Assembly: GCA_041879425.1 (NCBI GenBank)
Contig: CP090855.1
Span: 248,001 to 312,000 of the forward strand
DNA from: Vibrio pomeroyi
GTDB taxonomy: Bacteria; Pseudomonadota; Gammaproteobacteria; Enterobacterales; Vibrionaceae
Direction: 5' to 3'
DNA: 64,000 nt
Part shown: positions 34,587 to 42,954 of the stretch, in pieces
How positions within the stretch are numbered: position 1 is the first letter of the stretch
Layout of the letters: each line of letters starts with the position of its first letter
Program-made: the position numbers and the translations under genes
Notes under the pieces: generated by a model
Database searches by the model: none
What the model was told of the DNA's origin: nothing
The model's input: the letters and a program-made list of their open reading frames with translations, nothing else

Positions 34587-34982
34587 TTACTTCTTATTCA
34601 TTCGGATGTGGCGGTTCGACACATTCGGCAACGGCTTTTCAGGTACTTTCCGCTTCTCATGAATCAGATGTCGAATCGCTAAGATAGGATGCTTAAGTAG
34701 CATTCTTGGCCCGGCATAGCGCATCACTAAACGCATTTGCTCTTTCGGATCGGGTTTATAGCAGTGAATCGGACACTTATTACAGGTCGGTTTTGCTTCG
34801 CCATAAGGACATCTATCCAGCCGTGTTTCGGCATAACGCAACAGTTGTTCACACTCCTCACATAACGCGTTATTCTTACGAACTTCACCGTGGTGATCTT
34901 TGCAATAGATGTGCACCATCGCAATAACGGTTTTGTACTCCGTTGCAAGCTCGCCTTGTAGAATATTGTTATGTTGGAACAT
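34587..34982 (-). CDS. ygbA: YgbA-type (nitrous oxide-stimulated promoter) protein
   Basis: A 131-aa cytoplasmic protein with seven cysteines, mostly in CEECEQLL, RCPYGEAKPTCNKCPIHCYKP, which should bind iron-sulfur or zinc. I recognise the family as YgbA, whose gene in E. coli is in the NsrR regulon and helps growth after nitric-oxide stress. The C-terminal half is basic (LLKHPILAIRHLIHEKRKVP). Here it is 3 bases after an acetyltransferase gene and is probably cotranscribed with it. No NsrR site is clear. Confidence 0.85.
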   Translation of the reverse strand: MFQHNNILQGELATEYKTVIAMVHIYCKDHHGEVRKNNALCEECEQLLRYAETRLDRCPYGEAKPTCNKCPIHCYKPDPKEQMRLVMRYAGPRMLLKHPILAIRHLIHEKRKVPEKPLPNVSNRHIRMNKK

Positions 34983-34985
34983 GTT

Positions 34986-35501
34986 TTAATTACCTAATGA
35001 GAAACCGTACAGGTTGAGATTAACGCTTTCGCTGATCACATCTTCAACTCGCTCGAACACAAAACCTAACTTAGTCAGTAATGCGATACTTCGAATGTTA
35101 TCAGAGGTTGTGATGGCAACTAAATGATCGATATCAGCATTCTGCTTAGCTTGTTCAATTATCGCCTTTGCTGCTTCTTGGGCAAAGCCTTGACCAAAAA
35201 ACTCAGGAACAAACCCGTAGCCAATATCATGCGACTCTAAGGTATCCCTTTTGATTAGTCCGCAGATACCAATTGGCGTTGAAGTCTCCTTGATTTCAAC
35301 CATCAACAAACAAACACCCTTCTCTTCGTGCATCTTAAGAATGTTGTTTTCGATGTACTCGACAGCCTTGTCAGTGTCGCTGATTTCCTTATCACCAATG
35401 TAACGCAGGAAATCTTTTGAGCTGTATAATCGTTGAATAAACGTCGCATCTTGGGGTGTGATCATTCTTAATCTTAAACGTTCGGTCTCGACGGCCTGCA
35501 T
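34986..35501 (-). CDS. RimJ/RimL-like GNAT acetyltransferase
   Basis: A 171-aa acetyltransferase opening ETERLRLRMITPQD, the sign of the RimJ/RimL subgroup, with IGYGFVPEFFGQGFAQEA as the acetyl-CoA loop and ALLTKLGFVFE in the C-terminal strand. It may acetylate protein N-termini or a small amine. I start at 35501, where AAGGAAAA precedes; the ATG at 35528 lacks a ribosome site. It precedes ygbA by 3 bases. Confidence 0.85.
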   Translation of the reverse strand: MQAVETERLRLRMITPQDATFIQRLYSSKDFLRYIGDKEISDTDKAVEYIENNILKMHEEKGVCLLMVEIKETSTPIGICGLIKRDTLESHDIGYGFVPEFFGQGFAQEAAKAIIEQAKQNADIDHLVAITTSDNIRSIALLTKLGFVFERVEDVISESVNLNLYGFSLGN

Positions 35502-35598
35502 AGTTATATTTTCCTTGCTGAATACCATGTAAATATTGAGTTCTAGAGCTAAAATGATTATCCTCCACCGCCTAAACTAAATACAAGGCTATGCAGCA

Positions 35599-35808
35599 AT
35601 GAACCGTAAGAAAAAAATCAATCAAATTCTAAAAAAGAAGCAGAAACAGGCGAATTCTAAACTGCATAGTAGCAACAAGCCTCGCTACATTTCTAAAGCT
35701 GACCGTGCAAAAATGGAAGCTGAAGAACAAGCGAAAGCAGCTCAAGAACAAGCTGAAGGTGCAGTAGAAGCAACTGTCGAAGCTGAAGAGACAAAAGCTG
35801 CAGAGTAA
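35599..35808 (+). CDS. DUF2986-family small protein
   Basis: A 69-aa protein in two charge blocks: a lysine-rich N-terminus (NRKKKINQILKKKQKQ) and a Glu/Ala-rich tail. This pattern is the DUF2986 family of gamma-proteobacteria, of unknown function. The composition suggests a helical or disordered RNA- or ribosome-associated protein; that is inference. Single gene, closed by a terminator at 35864-35897. Confidence 0.82.
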   Translation: MNRKKKINQILKKKQKQANSKLHSSNKPRYISKADRAKMEAEEQAKAAQEQAEGAVEATVEAEETKAAE

Positions 35809-35863
35809 GTTTAAACTCGCAGTCCTCTTGTCTGACACTCTTTTCAGAGCCAACAGGCAAGAA

Positions 35864-35897
35864 CAAAAAAAGCAGCCTTTATTTGGGCTGCTTTTTT
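35864..35897. terminator. Bidirectional terminator, DUF2986 / metal island
   Basis: AAAAAAGCAGCC pairs with GGGCTGCTTTTTT; it has long A and T runs and serves both convergent units. Confidence 0.9.
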
Positions 35898-35923
35898 GAT
35901 CCTACCATTTGTAATCGCGCTGA

Positions 35924-36847
35924 TTAGCCTTTGAATGGCTGCACTTCCCAACGGGCAAACGGCGCTTTTCCAATAATCCCTGCTCTACCCCAACGATCAA
36001 CAGAATCCACCACTAAGATACGCTCATTCGGTACCAATGATTTAATCAAGTTACTTGGCTTTTTCGCTGTGACTAACCATAGAGCATCGTCTTCTGAGAA
36101 CATCTCTTTAAGCTTGGCTTTGTCTTCGTCTGTCCACTCAAGCTCGGCTTTGAACATACGCTCTTCAACAAACAATTGGCTGCCAGAGGCGAAATCTTCC
36201 AAGCTTTCTGAAAGCAACAATACTGAATCTACGTCATTATCTAGCAATACTGCTTGCTGCTTGTTGATCAGTTCACGAACATCCAACATCACACGTTGTA
36301 AGTTGCTATCAATCGTTTCAGCTTGCGCAGGCCACAACAACTTAAAGTCGTCAGCCACAATCGCCGCCATACGCGTTAAGTTAGTCGGGTTTAACCACGC
36401 GTATTTAGACACATCACCATTCGACAATGTAAGGGCCGCAACGCCTTGTGCACGCGGTGTAATCGCTTGAGCCGCATCTACTTCAACCAAACGGATATTG
36501 CCTTGTCTTGCGTAGACAAAGGTAGGATCCGCTTGCCAGATCGATGATAGTGTTACCGCAACGGTCGCCTTTTCACCCGATTGAAGCACTTTACTAGCAC
36601 CCTTGGTACCAAACCAATTCGGCAGACGATCAATACCGTAGCGCTTCGGTGGCAGGTATTCAGTCGTAATGTCCGTGCCTTTGGTTAGCTCTGTCGCCAA
36701 TGCATAAGTCACAGGTGTACTGGTTAGGATGTCTTCTGCATGCACGTTCAGTGACAGCACAGAACCAGCCATTAACACACTACCCAGCACACTCACTTGA
36801 GCCGCTGCTTTTACTGAGCTAGCGATACGATTCATTAAACAAGTCAT
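35924..36847 (-). CDS. ZnuA-like periplasmic protein lacking histidine ligands
   Basis: Last gene of the ABC operon, about 307 aa, with signal peptide (to SLNVHA). The fold matches cluster A-I metal-binding proteins: YAWLNPTNLTRMAAIVADDF parallels the PHxWLDPxN helix start of ZnuA, yet the His is replaced. I find no His anywhere after the signal region, so it cannot bind zinc as ZnuA does. It may be a ligand-carrier, a chaperone for the true binding protein, or bind a chelated metal. I start at 36847, 2 bases after the permease stop, with AAAGG upstream. Confidence 0.72.
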   Translation of the reverse strand: MTCLMNRIASSVKAAAQVSVLGSVLMAGSVLSLNVHAEDILTSTPVTYALATELTKGTDITTEYLPPKRYGIDRLPNWFGTKGASKVLQSGEKATVAVTLSSIWQADPTFVYARQGNIRLVEVDAAQAITPRAQGVAALTLSNGDVSKYAWLNPTNLTRMAAIVADDFKLLWPAQAETIDSNLQRVMLDVRELINKQQAVLLDNDVDSVLLLSESLEDFASGSQLFVEERMFKAELEWTDEDKAKLKEMFSEDDALWLVTAKKPSNLIKSLVPNERILVVDSVDRWGRAGIIGKAPFARWEVQPFKG

Positions 36848-36849
36848 GA

Positions 36850-37725
36850 TTACGCCTTTCTTACAATTCGGTATAGCGTTGCTGCTAGGAAAAACGTTGC
36901 AGAAACGATGATGATTGACGCGCCCGATGGCACTGGCAGTTTGAGCTCCATAGGCAATACTGTTCCAACCAAACACGCGATGGTCGCGAGTAATGCCGAC
37001 AAGAGAACAAAGCTTCCCATGCGTTTAGTCAGCAATCGAGCTGTCGCGCCTGGAATCAGCAATAACGCACCTACTAAAACCGCGCCCACGATCTTCACGG
37101 CTGCAATTGTCACTAAGGTGATCATCATGACAAACAAGTAATCGTAGAAGCTGGTGTTGTAACCGCGCACCTTCGCAATATCAGGGCTGATACAGGTCAG
37201 GAGAATACGGTTAAATGTCGGTATCAAGAGCAAGATGATGAGCGCGCAGCTGCCTGCGAGAATCGCTAAGTCTTGGTCTGTTACGGTAAGAATCGAGCCA
37301 AACAGTACGTTTTCAAGCATGTGGATGTTGATCTTACGAGCTACGTACATAAGTAACGCCGCGCCGACCGCTAACGCTAGCGCAAGGAAAACGCCAACTA
37401 AGGTATCGTACGGAACGTTGGTTCTGTTTCTTACGAAGTGCAAAAGCAGAGCGAAGATCATACAGAAGCTAAACAAACCAATGATTGGGTTTTCTGGTGG
37501 CTCGCCAAGCAAAACACCAATCGCAATACCGGTTAATGCTGCGTGGCCTACTGCCTCAGAGAAAAAAGCCAGACGCTTGGCAATCACCAAAGTACCCAGA
37601 CCACCTAACAGTGGGCCAAGTAGTAACGCAGCGACCAGTGCATTCACCATGAAGGCATACATGAAACTGTCTGATAACCAGCCCGCTTCAACGCCACTAA
37701 TGGCAAGTTGTCGTAACCAATCCAT
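36850..37725 (-). CDS. Metal ABC transporter permease (ZnuB-like)
   Basis: A 291-aa inner-membrane protein of the ABC-3 family with about eight helices. Typical segments are LLGPLLGGLGTLVIAKRLAFFSEAVGHAALTG and GVFLALALAVGAALLMYV. It starts on the last base of the ATPase stop codon (TAATG-type overlap) and is followed within 2 bases by the second binding-protein-like gene. It forms the membrane channel of a zinc, manganese or iron importer. Confidence 0.92.
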   Translation of the reverse strand: MDWLRQLAISGVEAGWLSDSFMYAFMVNALVAALLLGPLLGGLGTLVIAKRLAFFSEAVGHAALTGIAIGVLLGEPPENPIIGLFSFCMIFALLLHFVRNRTNVPYDTLVGVFLALALAVGAALLMYVARKINIHMLENVLFGSILTVTDQDLAILAGSCALIILLLIPTFNRILLTCISPDIAKVRGYNTSFYDYLFVMMITLVTIAAVKIVGAVLVGALLLIPGATARLLTKRMGSFVLLSALLATIACLVGTVLPMELKLPVPSGASIIIVSATFFLAATLYRIVRKA

Positions 37726-38459
37726 TACGCAACCTCCTTCGATTTGGTCATGGCAGAGCCACTGCTGTAGTGCTGGAATAGGCTCTCGATTTTACTTGGA
37801 TGTAAGACTTCTTCGTGTGGGCCACTATCCACCAAGAATCGATTCACAACATGTACGTTCGCTTCGAGTCGACGCACTGCCGTGACATCGTGGTGTACCG
37901 CAAGAATCGTACGACCTTCATTAACACATTCACGAATCAGCGATTCAAGGTAACGAACACCCTGTTCGTCCATACCCGTCGTAGGTTCATCTAAGACCAG
38001 TAAGCTCGGGTTATCCAATAACGCTTGAGCAAACAAAACACGTTGCTGCTCACCACCGGATAACTGCCCCATGCGGCGGTCGCTACGTGTCGCCATACCA
38101 ACGCGATCTAATTGTGCGAGTGCAAGATCCAGTTGCTTAGATTTACGACGCCAGAACAACGGGATTCGCGTTTGGTTAAGCAGTACGAAGTCCATGACCG
38201 TCAAAGGTAAGCTAGACTCGAACGTCGCTTTTTGCGGAACATAACCAATACTTTGCTTTTCTGGCCAGTGAATATTGATTTGACCAGAGAAAGGCGTAAG
38301 ACCAAGCACAGAGCGGAGTAATGAAGTTTTACCACCGCCGTTTGGCCCCATGATCACATGACATTCACCCGCTTTAAGTTCGAGCGATATATCATCCAGA
38401 ATCACGTTATTATCGTATTGCAGGCCGAGTTTATTAATTGAGATTGATGGACCTAACAT
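37725..38459 (-). CDS. Metal ABC transporter ATP-binding protein (ZnuC-like)
   Basis: A 244-aa ATPase: Walker A GPNGGGKTSL (~38-47), Q-loop in IGYVPQKA, signature LSGGEQQRVLFAQAL, Walker B LLVLDEPTTG, switch His in VHHDV. Length and motifs fit ZnuC/MntB. It shares single-base overlaps with both neighbours, so binding protein, ATPase and permease are translated together. Confidence 0.92.
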   Translation of the reverse strand: MLGPSISINKLGLQYDNNVILDDISLELKAGECHVIMGPNGGGKTSLLRSVLGLTPFSGQINIHWPEKQSIGYVPQKATFESSLPLTVMDFVLLNQTRIPLFWRRKSKQLDLALAQLDRVGMATRSDRRMGQLSGGEQQRVLFAQALLDNPSLLVLDEPTTGMDEQGVRYLESLIRECVNEGRTILAVHHDVTAVRRLEANVHVVNRFLVDSGPHEEVLHPSKIESLFQHYSSGSAMTKSKEVA

Positions 38460-39394
38460 TATGCGTTCCCGCTTTTTGCTTGGTTCGCCGCCGCAAATTT
38501 CATAGCTTCGATCAACGTCTCTAGGTTCTTCTTCATCTCAACTTCTACTTTATCGTCTTCGTATTCGCCGTGCGTCATGTGAGAAAAGCGGTAAAGCTGA
38601 ACGCCTGTTTCCGCTTCAATCGTGTCAACAAAACGGTTTGGCATGTTTAACTCGTAGAACAGAACATCAATACCTGATGCGCGGATCTTTTCGATCGTCT
38701 CTTGCAACTGGCTAGCACTTGGCTCAACACCGTGTGCAGGCTCGATTACTGCTGCGACATCCACACCAAACTCTTGAAGAATGTAACCATAAGCATTATG
38801 TGTAGTCGCGACCTTCATACCTGATGTATCGAGTTCGCCCAGTGACAGCATCGCATCGCGCTTCATAAAACGGAATTGTTTAGCGTACTTACGTGCGTTC
38901 TTACGATAAAACGCAGCGTTGTCCGGGTCGAGCTTAGACACTTCACTGGCGATGGTGTAAACCTTTTGAATCGTTGTCGAAAGCCCAACAAATGTGTGCG
39001 GGTTAACGGCACCTTGACCAACAGACTGACCAAGAGCAGGAAGTAGAGGCACTTCTTTGTTTGCTTCGATCACGACTAAGTCATCACGTTGCGCTGCTGA
39101 AATCACTTTAAGCGCGAAGTCATCGTGACCAATACCGTTTACTACGATTGCATCCATTTGGCTCAATCGCTTTAAATCATTGGGTTGTGGTAAGTAGTTA
39201 TGTGGGTTGAAACCTGCGTCAACCAAAGGAAGAATGTTCACTTTGTCTCCTACTACTGCTTTTACGTAGCTGTAGTAAGGCTGAAGCGTGATACCAATCG
39301 TCAGCTTATCGCTGTCGATCTTATATTCTTTTGCCAATGCATTGGGTGCCATGAACACCGCTAATAACGACATGAACAGAGTCATAATTCGCAT
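38459..39394 (-). CDS. Metal-binding periplasmic protein (ZnuA-like)
   Basis: A 311-aa binding protein of cluster A-I with signal peptide (MRIMTLFMSLL...ALA). Candidate ligands sit where ZnuA has them: His in FNPHNYLPQP, His in NPHTFVGLS, His in TTHNAYGYILQEFG. Manganese/iron proteins carry Glu at the third site, so this favours zinc, but the fourth site (YELNMPNRF) is unlike ZnuA and the long His-rich loop is missing. I start at 39394, after AAGAGA, since the longer frame overlaps the DUF6162-like gene. First gene of the ABC unit. Confidence 0.88.
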   Translation of the reverse strand: MRIMTLFMSLLAVFMAPNALAKEYKIDSDKLTIGITLQPYYSYVKAVVGDKVNILPLVDAGFNPHNYLPQPNDLKRLSQMDAIVVNGIGHDDFALKVISAAQRDDLVVIEANKEVPLLPALGQSVGQGAVNPHTFVGLSTTIQKVYTIASEVSKLDPDNAAFYRKNARKYAKQFRFMKRDAMLSLGELDTSGMKVATTHNAYGYILQEFGVDVAAVIEPAHGVEPSASQLQETIEKIRASGIDVLFYELNMPNRFVDTIEAETGVQLYRFSHMTHGEYEDDKVEVEMKKNLETLIEAMKFAAANQAKSGNA

Positions 39395-39410
39395 AGTAAT
39401 TCTCTTATTA

Positions 39411-40007
39411 TTAGTGAGCATCGCTTTCATGATGCTGTTCAATTTCTGATTCGTTCACGACCATTTTCCAACCCGTAGACTCAAGCGTGTGTTGGTCAAA
39501 AGTAGCTGGCTGTTTCGCTACGCCACCCAAGAAGATCCAGATCTCAGGGGAAACGCTGTTCGCGTTTAAAATAAAGGAGTCCGCAGAACCATGATCGGTT
39601 GGTTTAGCTAGATCACTTGGTGTCGCAGATTCACTTGGAGTAGAAAAGTAATAACCTCGCTCGTCCAGTATCCAAGCATGAGATCCTTTGCGCTTCCAAC
39701 TCTGATCTTCTACAAACGGGGCAACCCATTCATCTTTAAGTGATGCAACACTCGGCCATTCACCATCTGAGTCCATGCGCAGGTCACGAATTTCTTCATG
39801 AGCCAAACGCAGCTCTGATAGCATCGCCAAGTTTTCTTGTTCAACATCGGTCACCAGAATTTGATGATCAAGTACTGCTTTAACGTGGGATTCTGCCTGA
39901 TGAAATGGGATCGCGACGGTTGCAAAGCAAAGGATGAACACAATGATTAGCCCTACCCATTTGCCCTCTCTGCCGCCCGTGTCAGCACGTACGCTTTGAA
40001 TCATCAT
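39411..40007 (-). CDS. DUF6162-like membrane-anchored periplasmic protein
   Basis: A 198-aa protein with one N-terminal membrane helix (WVGLIIVFILCFATVAIPFH) and a periplasmic domain ending in QHHESDAH, a short metal-binding-like tail. I believe it belongs to DUF6162, proteins that travel with metal ABC transporters; this is recall and not verified. It overlaps the preceding small gene by 4 bases and ends 16 bases before the binding-protein gene, so it is part of the same operon. A role in passing metal to the binding protein is inference. Confidence 0.7.
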   Translation of the reverse strand: MMIQSVRADTGGREGKWVGLIIVFILCFATVAIPFHQAESHVKAVLDHQILVTDVEQENLAMLSELRLAHEEIRDLRMDSDGEWPSVASLKDEWVAPFVEDQSWKRKGSHAWILDERGYYFSTPSESATPSDLAKPTDHGSADSFILNANSVSPEIWIFLGGVAKQPATFDQHTLESTGWKMVVNESEIEQHHESDAH

Positions 40008-40339
40008 TTTTCGCTGATCTCAACAACATCAACTTCAACAGGAAACTCATGGCCTGAATCGAACACAAGGTAGAACTCAGTGTCAGGGTGTGGGAATTCA
40101 ACGATAGAACGTTTATCTGTCATCTCTTTTGCAATCAAGTTGTCTTCGTAATCGTACATCTCAACCGCGTAATCAATCGCTTTGCTGCCATCCGAATAAC
40201 CCGCTTCACAAGCAACGGTCTTACCTTCAAACCAGCAGCTCATCAGTGGAAAGTGTGCTTGCGCAGGTAATGCAGCGAAACCAAGTCCCAATGCTAAGCA
40301 AGGAGTCATTAAAGCGTTAAGTTTTGTTTTTATTGTCAT
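40004..40339 (-). CDS. Small exported protein with predicted N-terminal histidine
   Basis: About 111 aa. The signal peptide ends LPAQA, and cleavage there would leave His as the first residue (HFPLMSCWFEGKTVACEAG). Two Cys (SCW, ACE) could form a disulfide. The residues CEAGYSDGSKA recall small periplasmic proteins found beside DUF4198 genes. An N-terminal His can bind copper or other metals, as in CopC or LPMO proteins, but that is inference. I start at 40339 (AGGG upstream); the frame extends to 40399 without a ribosome site. Confidence 0.7.
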   Translation of the reverse strand: MTIKTKLNALMTPCLALGLGFAALPAQAHFPLMSCWFEGKTVACEAGYSDGSKAIDYAVEMYDYEDNLIAKEMTDKRSIVEFPHPDTEFYLVFDSGHEFPVEVDVVEISEK

Positions 40340-40454
40340 GGTTTGTACCCTAGCCACAGTGCAAATTCTCAGAAGTAAACTGAGCGATAAAGGGCTCAAA
40401 TGAGCCCTTAAGTTTTTTGGTTCTTAATCAGGGTTCTAGCCCTGATATCACAAA

Positions 40455-41291
40455 CTATTGAAGCAGTGCTTCGAACGTTAGGTGAACGTTCGCGCTTGCT
40501 TTGTCTGCCAGTGGGTTGTCAATCAACTCACCTTTGTAGTTCGCTTTCATTACGTAGCGGCCTGCTACGTCTGGAGTAAACGTAATTTCACCGTTCTCAT
40601 CACTCACCACATCGATCTGCTCTTGGTGGTTGCGGTAAAGCGTACCTTCACGAGTGATCTCCGCTTTCACGTCTTTCTGGATTTCACCGTTGTAGAAGAA
40701 CTGGAATGTCACAGGTTCGCCTTCAACGATGTCTGAAGGGTGTGTCACAGGCTTCATTTCAAGAAGCTTGCCTTCAATTTTGAACACTGAATCCGTTGGC
40801 TTACCTACGGTGATGTAGCTTTCTGCGCGAGTGAAGCTGATTTGTGTTACCACGTCACGTGACTTTTCAGGCAGAACAGAGTCACGCTCTGCTTTGTTTG
40901 CTTTAATCCATTTCACAGTGTCACGGCGACCTGCTTTGTATTGCGTGTAGTAAGACGGCTGGTTGTTGATCGCCACTTTGTGTGTACCTTCTTCTTCAAA
41001 ATAGAAGTCGAAGATTGAACGACGCTTGCCACGAATAACAAAGTTAGGGCGCTCGCTGCGACCATCAGGCATGATGACATGAGCATTTTCGCTGCCCGCA
41101 GGCTTATCAAAAACAAACGTACCGTGAGACGCAGTAACGTCGAACGTTAGCCAATCACCACCTTCTTTAGATACAGTGAAGTGAGATGGCAAAATCCAAC
41201 GTGGGTGAGCTTGTGCCGTTGTCGTTGCTGCTAGGCCGAATGCCATCACACCCGCTAGAGCAAGTGCTTTGATTTTTGTCTGTTTCATCAT
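40455..41291 (-). CDS. DUF4198 (COG5266-type) periplasmic metal-uptake protein
   Basis: A 278-aa exported protein with signal peptide ending TTAQA, whose mature form would start HPRWILPSHF, the typical His-x-x-Trp opening of the DUF4198 family. This family is annotated as a periplasmic component of cobalt/nickel-type transport and often neighbours TonB receptors. The rest is beta-rich, with an Ig-like C-terminal part (EITFTPDVAGRYVMKANYKG). The start is uncertain: ATG codons at 41303, 41291 and 41288 are all possible; GGA lies 7 bases before 41291. Confidence 0.85.
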   Translation of the reverse strand: MMKQTKIKALALAGVMAFGLAATTTAQAHPRWILPSHFTVSKEGGDWLTFDVTASHGTFVFDKPAGSENAHVIMPDGRSERPNFVIRGKRRSIFDFYFEEEGTHKVAINNQPSYYTQYKAGRRDTVKWIKANKAERDSVLPEKSRDVVTQISFTRAESYITVGKPTDSVFKIEGKLLEMKPVTHPSDIVEGEPVTFQFFYNGEIQKDVKAEITREGTLYRNHQEQIDVVSDENGEITFTPDVAGRYVMKANYKGELIDNPLADKASANVHLTFEALLQ

Positions 41292-41391
41292 GTTCAATTC
41301 CATTATTTATAATTGTTTGCCGTGTCGCTCTATCTGAGCCTACGATGACGACTGTCTATTCTGTTCAGCTTGGTTTTACTGTCCGTACTTA

Positions 41392-41910
41392 CTATTTAGC
41401 GATGTAGTTCAGGGTGATTTCACCCGTCTCTTCCGTTGCTTTTAATTCGTAAGATGCGTTTGAATCTGTGAGTGATACTTTTTGGCGAAGGTAGTTACGG
41501 CCACCGTGTTCGCGAACCACTTCGATATGAACCGTGTACTCGCCCTGCTCTAGGCTTTCACCGCTGTCGCTCTTACCATCCCAAACGAAACGGTACTGAC
41601 CAGCAGGACGCGTTGCAGACGTTACAGCATCAACCAGTTCACGATCGTAACGACCAACCTTTCTCCACCAGCTACGCAGATCCTTAAGCCATTCGTCTTT
41701 ACCGACCCAAAGCTCAATGGTTTTCACTGACTTTCGTTCGCTATCCTCTACCCACACAGCCACATAAGGGCGTTTGTATGGAGAAGCCTCAATTCGTGGC
41801 AACTCAAAATGCACGTCGAGTTTTGCTTTATCAGGAAGAGCCTCAGCCATTCCTAAACTTGGTAAAAGAGACAAAGCAAGAAGCGCCTTGCTCCAGTTCA
41901 TTTTTTTCAT
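41392..41910 (-). CDS. DUF2271-family exported protein
   Basis: A 172-aa protein with a signal peptide (MKKMNWSKALLALSLLPSLGMA) and a beta-sandwich domain. Family marks are KRPYVAVWVEDSERKSVKTIELW and the WDGKSDSGESLEQGEYTVHIEVVREHGGRNY stretch, recognised as DUF2271 (WDG...G.Y.v...REHGG). These proteins accompany PepSY membrane proteins and TonB-dependent receptors. Biochemical role unknown. I use ATG 41910; TTG at 41919 is less likely. Confidence 0.85.
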   Translation of the reverse strand: MKKMNWSKALLALSLLPSLGMAEALPDKAKLDVHFELPRIEASPYKRPYVAVWVEDSERKSVKTIELWVGKDEWLKDLRSWWRKVGRYDRELVDAVTSATRPAGQYRFVWDGKSDSGESLEQGEYTVHIEVVREHGGRNYLRQKVSLTDSNASYELKATEETGEITLNYIAK

Positions 41911-41981
41911 GTTTAACAACCTTTTAAATCCGTTTTACCTTAAGTTCGTTCTTCAATCCGATTCATAAATCGAACCAAGCG

Positions 41982-42611
41982 TTAAGGCACGGCGACAAAA
42001 TAGATAACAAGTGAGATTGCAGACCCAAACACCGTCCATTTGATGGAGGTATTAAGCGTCTTTTTCTTAGGTAACAGTAAGCACACGCCAGTAAGCACAA
42101 AGAAGATCATCAGTAGCGCAATGATATCGATAAACCATTTCCATACTTCACCGCTGTTACGACCTTTATGTAGATCGTTCAACAATGCGATAACGCCGTA
42201 GTTAGTGGTTTCGACCTCTACAAACTCAGACGTAACGTCAACAAACACGGAAGCGTTGTAGCCAGGCCCTTTGAAGTCCATAGACACTTCACCGATGAGC
42301 AACTCATCGTCTTCAATCTCTGCGTAGATTTCCAAACCAGAAGGAACGCCGGAGAGGTTGGCTTCTTCGAACAGAAACGTTTCAAAGGCTGTCTCGTCAG
42401 CTTTTAAACGTCCGTCTTGAACCGTAAATAAACTTGTAGGAAGCGTTAGCGTAGAGCGTTGGATATTGGGTTGGCTTGATTCAAATAACTCAGGTCGGTT
42501 CAGGGTGATACCTGTCACTGAGAAAAAAAGAACCACGAACAGAAGCGCCATAGAAATATAAACATGAAGTCGACGAGCCCATGACTGAACCGCCCTACTT
42601 TTTAACGACAT
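41982..42611 (-). CDS. PepSY-associated TM-helix protein
   Basis: A 209-aa inner-membrane protein: TM helix 1 at ~14-36 preceded by RRLHVYISM (His often haem-linked in the family), a periplasmic domain, then LHKGRNSGEVWKWFIDIIALLMIFFVLTG with a second helix and a third at the C-terminus. The family (PF03929/PF16357) includes PiuB-like proteins next to iron and siderophore receptors, where they may reduce or release iron in the periplasm. It heads the leftward DUF2271-DUF4198-ABC run. A Fur-like box (42651-42665) lies 40-54 bases upstream. Confidence 0.86.
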   Translation of the reverse strand: MSLKSRAVQSWARRLHVYISMALLFVVLFFSVTGITLNRPELFESSQPNIQRSTLTLPTSLFTVQDGRLKADETAFETFLFEEANLSGVPSGLEIYAEIEDDELLIGEVSMDFKGPGYNASVFVDVTSEFVEVETTNYGVIALLNDLHKGRNSGEVWKWFIDIIALLMIFFVLTGVCLLLPKKKTLNTSIKWTVFGSAISLVIYFVAVP

Positions 42612-42954
42612 ACAAACCAATACCTATAAATTTTATGGCGACAATTTAGTTGATAATCATTCGTATTGGCATTCAATTTACATTGTTTACGTTTGCCGAG
42701 TGGCGTAAGGAAATTTACATAACATTACATGGGAAGTAATCGAACTGTATGCATATTCTTGCTAACGTGTACTAGAGGGATTTGATTCGTTCTATTAGAG
42801 GTTATCGATAACAGGGTCAAAGCTCAAAAAAGCTCAATCTCAACATGCTTGATTGAGATGGGTTTAAGGTAACAGTCGTAGCTTTAAGGATAGAAAGTTG
42901 GGACTGTTTGATCACTGGTTTTATGATAGCTAATGAAGCTTAAAAGGATTTGAA
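42612..42954. other. Divergent gap, PepSY / lipoprotein
   Basis: Apart from the Fur-like box, only A/T-rich sequence is seen, with a short hairpin-like GCTCAATCTCAACATGCTTGATTGAG-type repeat near 42830-42856. No gene is supported. Confidence 0.4.
42651..42665 (-). promoter_or_regulatory. Fur-like box before the PepSY gene
   Basis: TGATAATCATTCGTA matches the 7-1-7 consensus TGATAATNATTATCA at 11 of 14 fixed bases; the left arm is perfect. It is near the expected promoter of the PepSY-DUF2271-DUF4198 unit. Confidence 0.55.
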
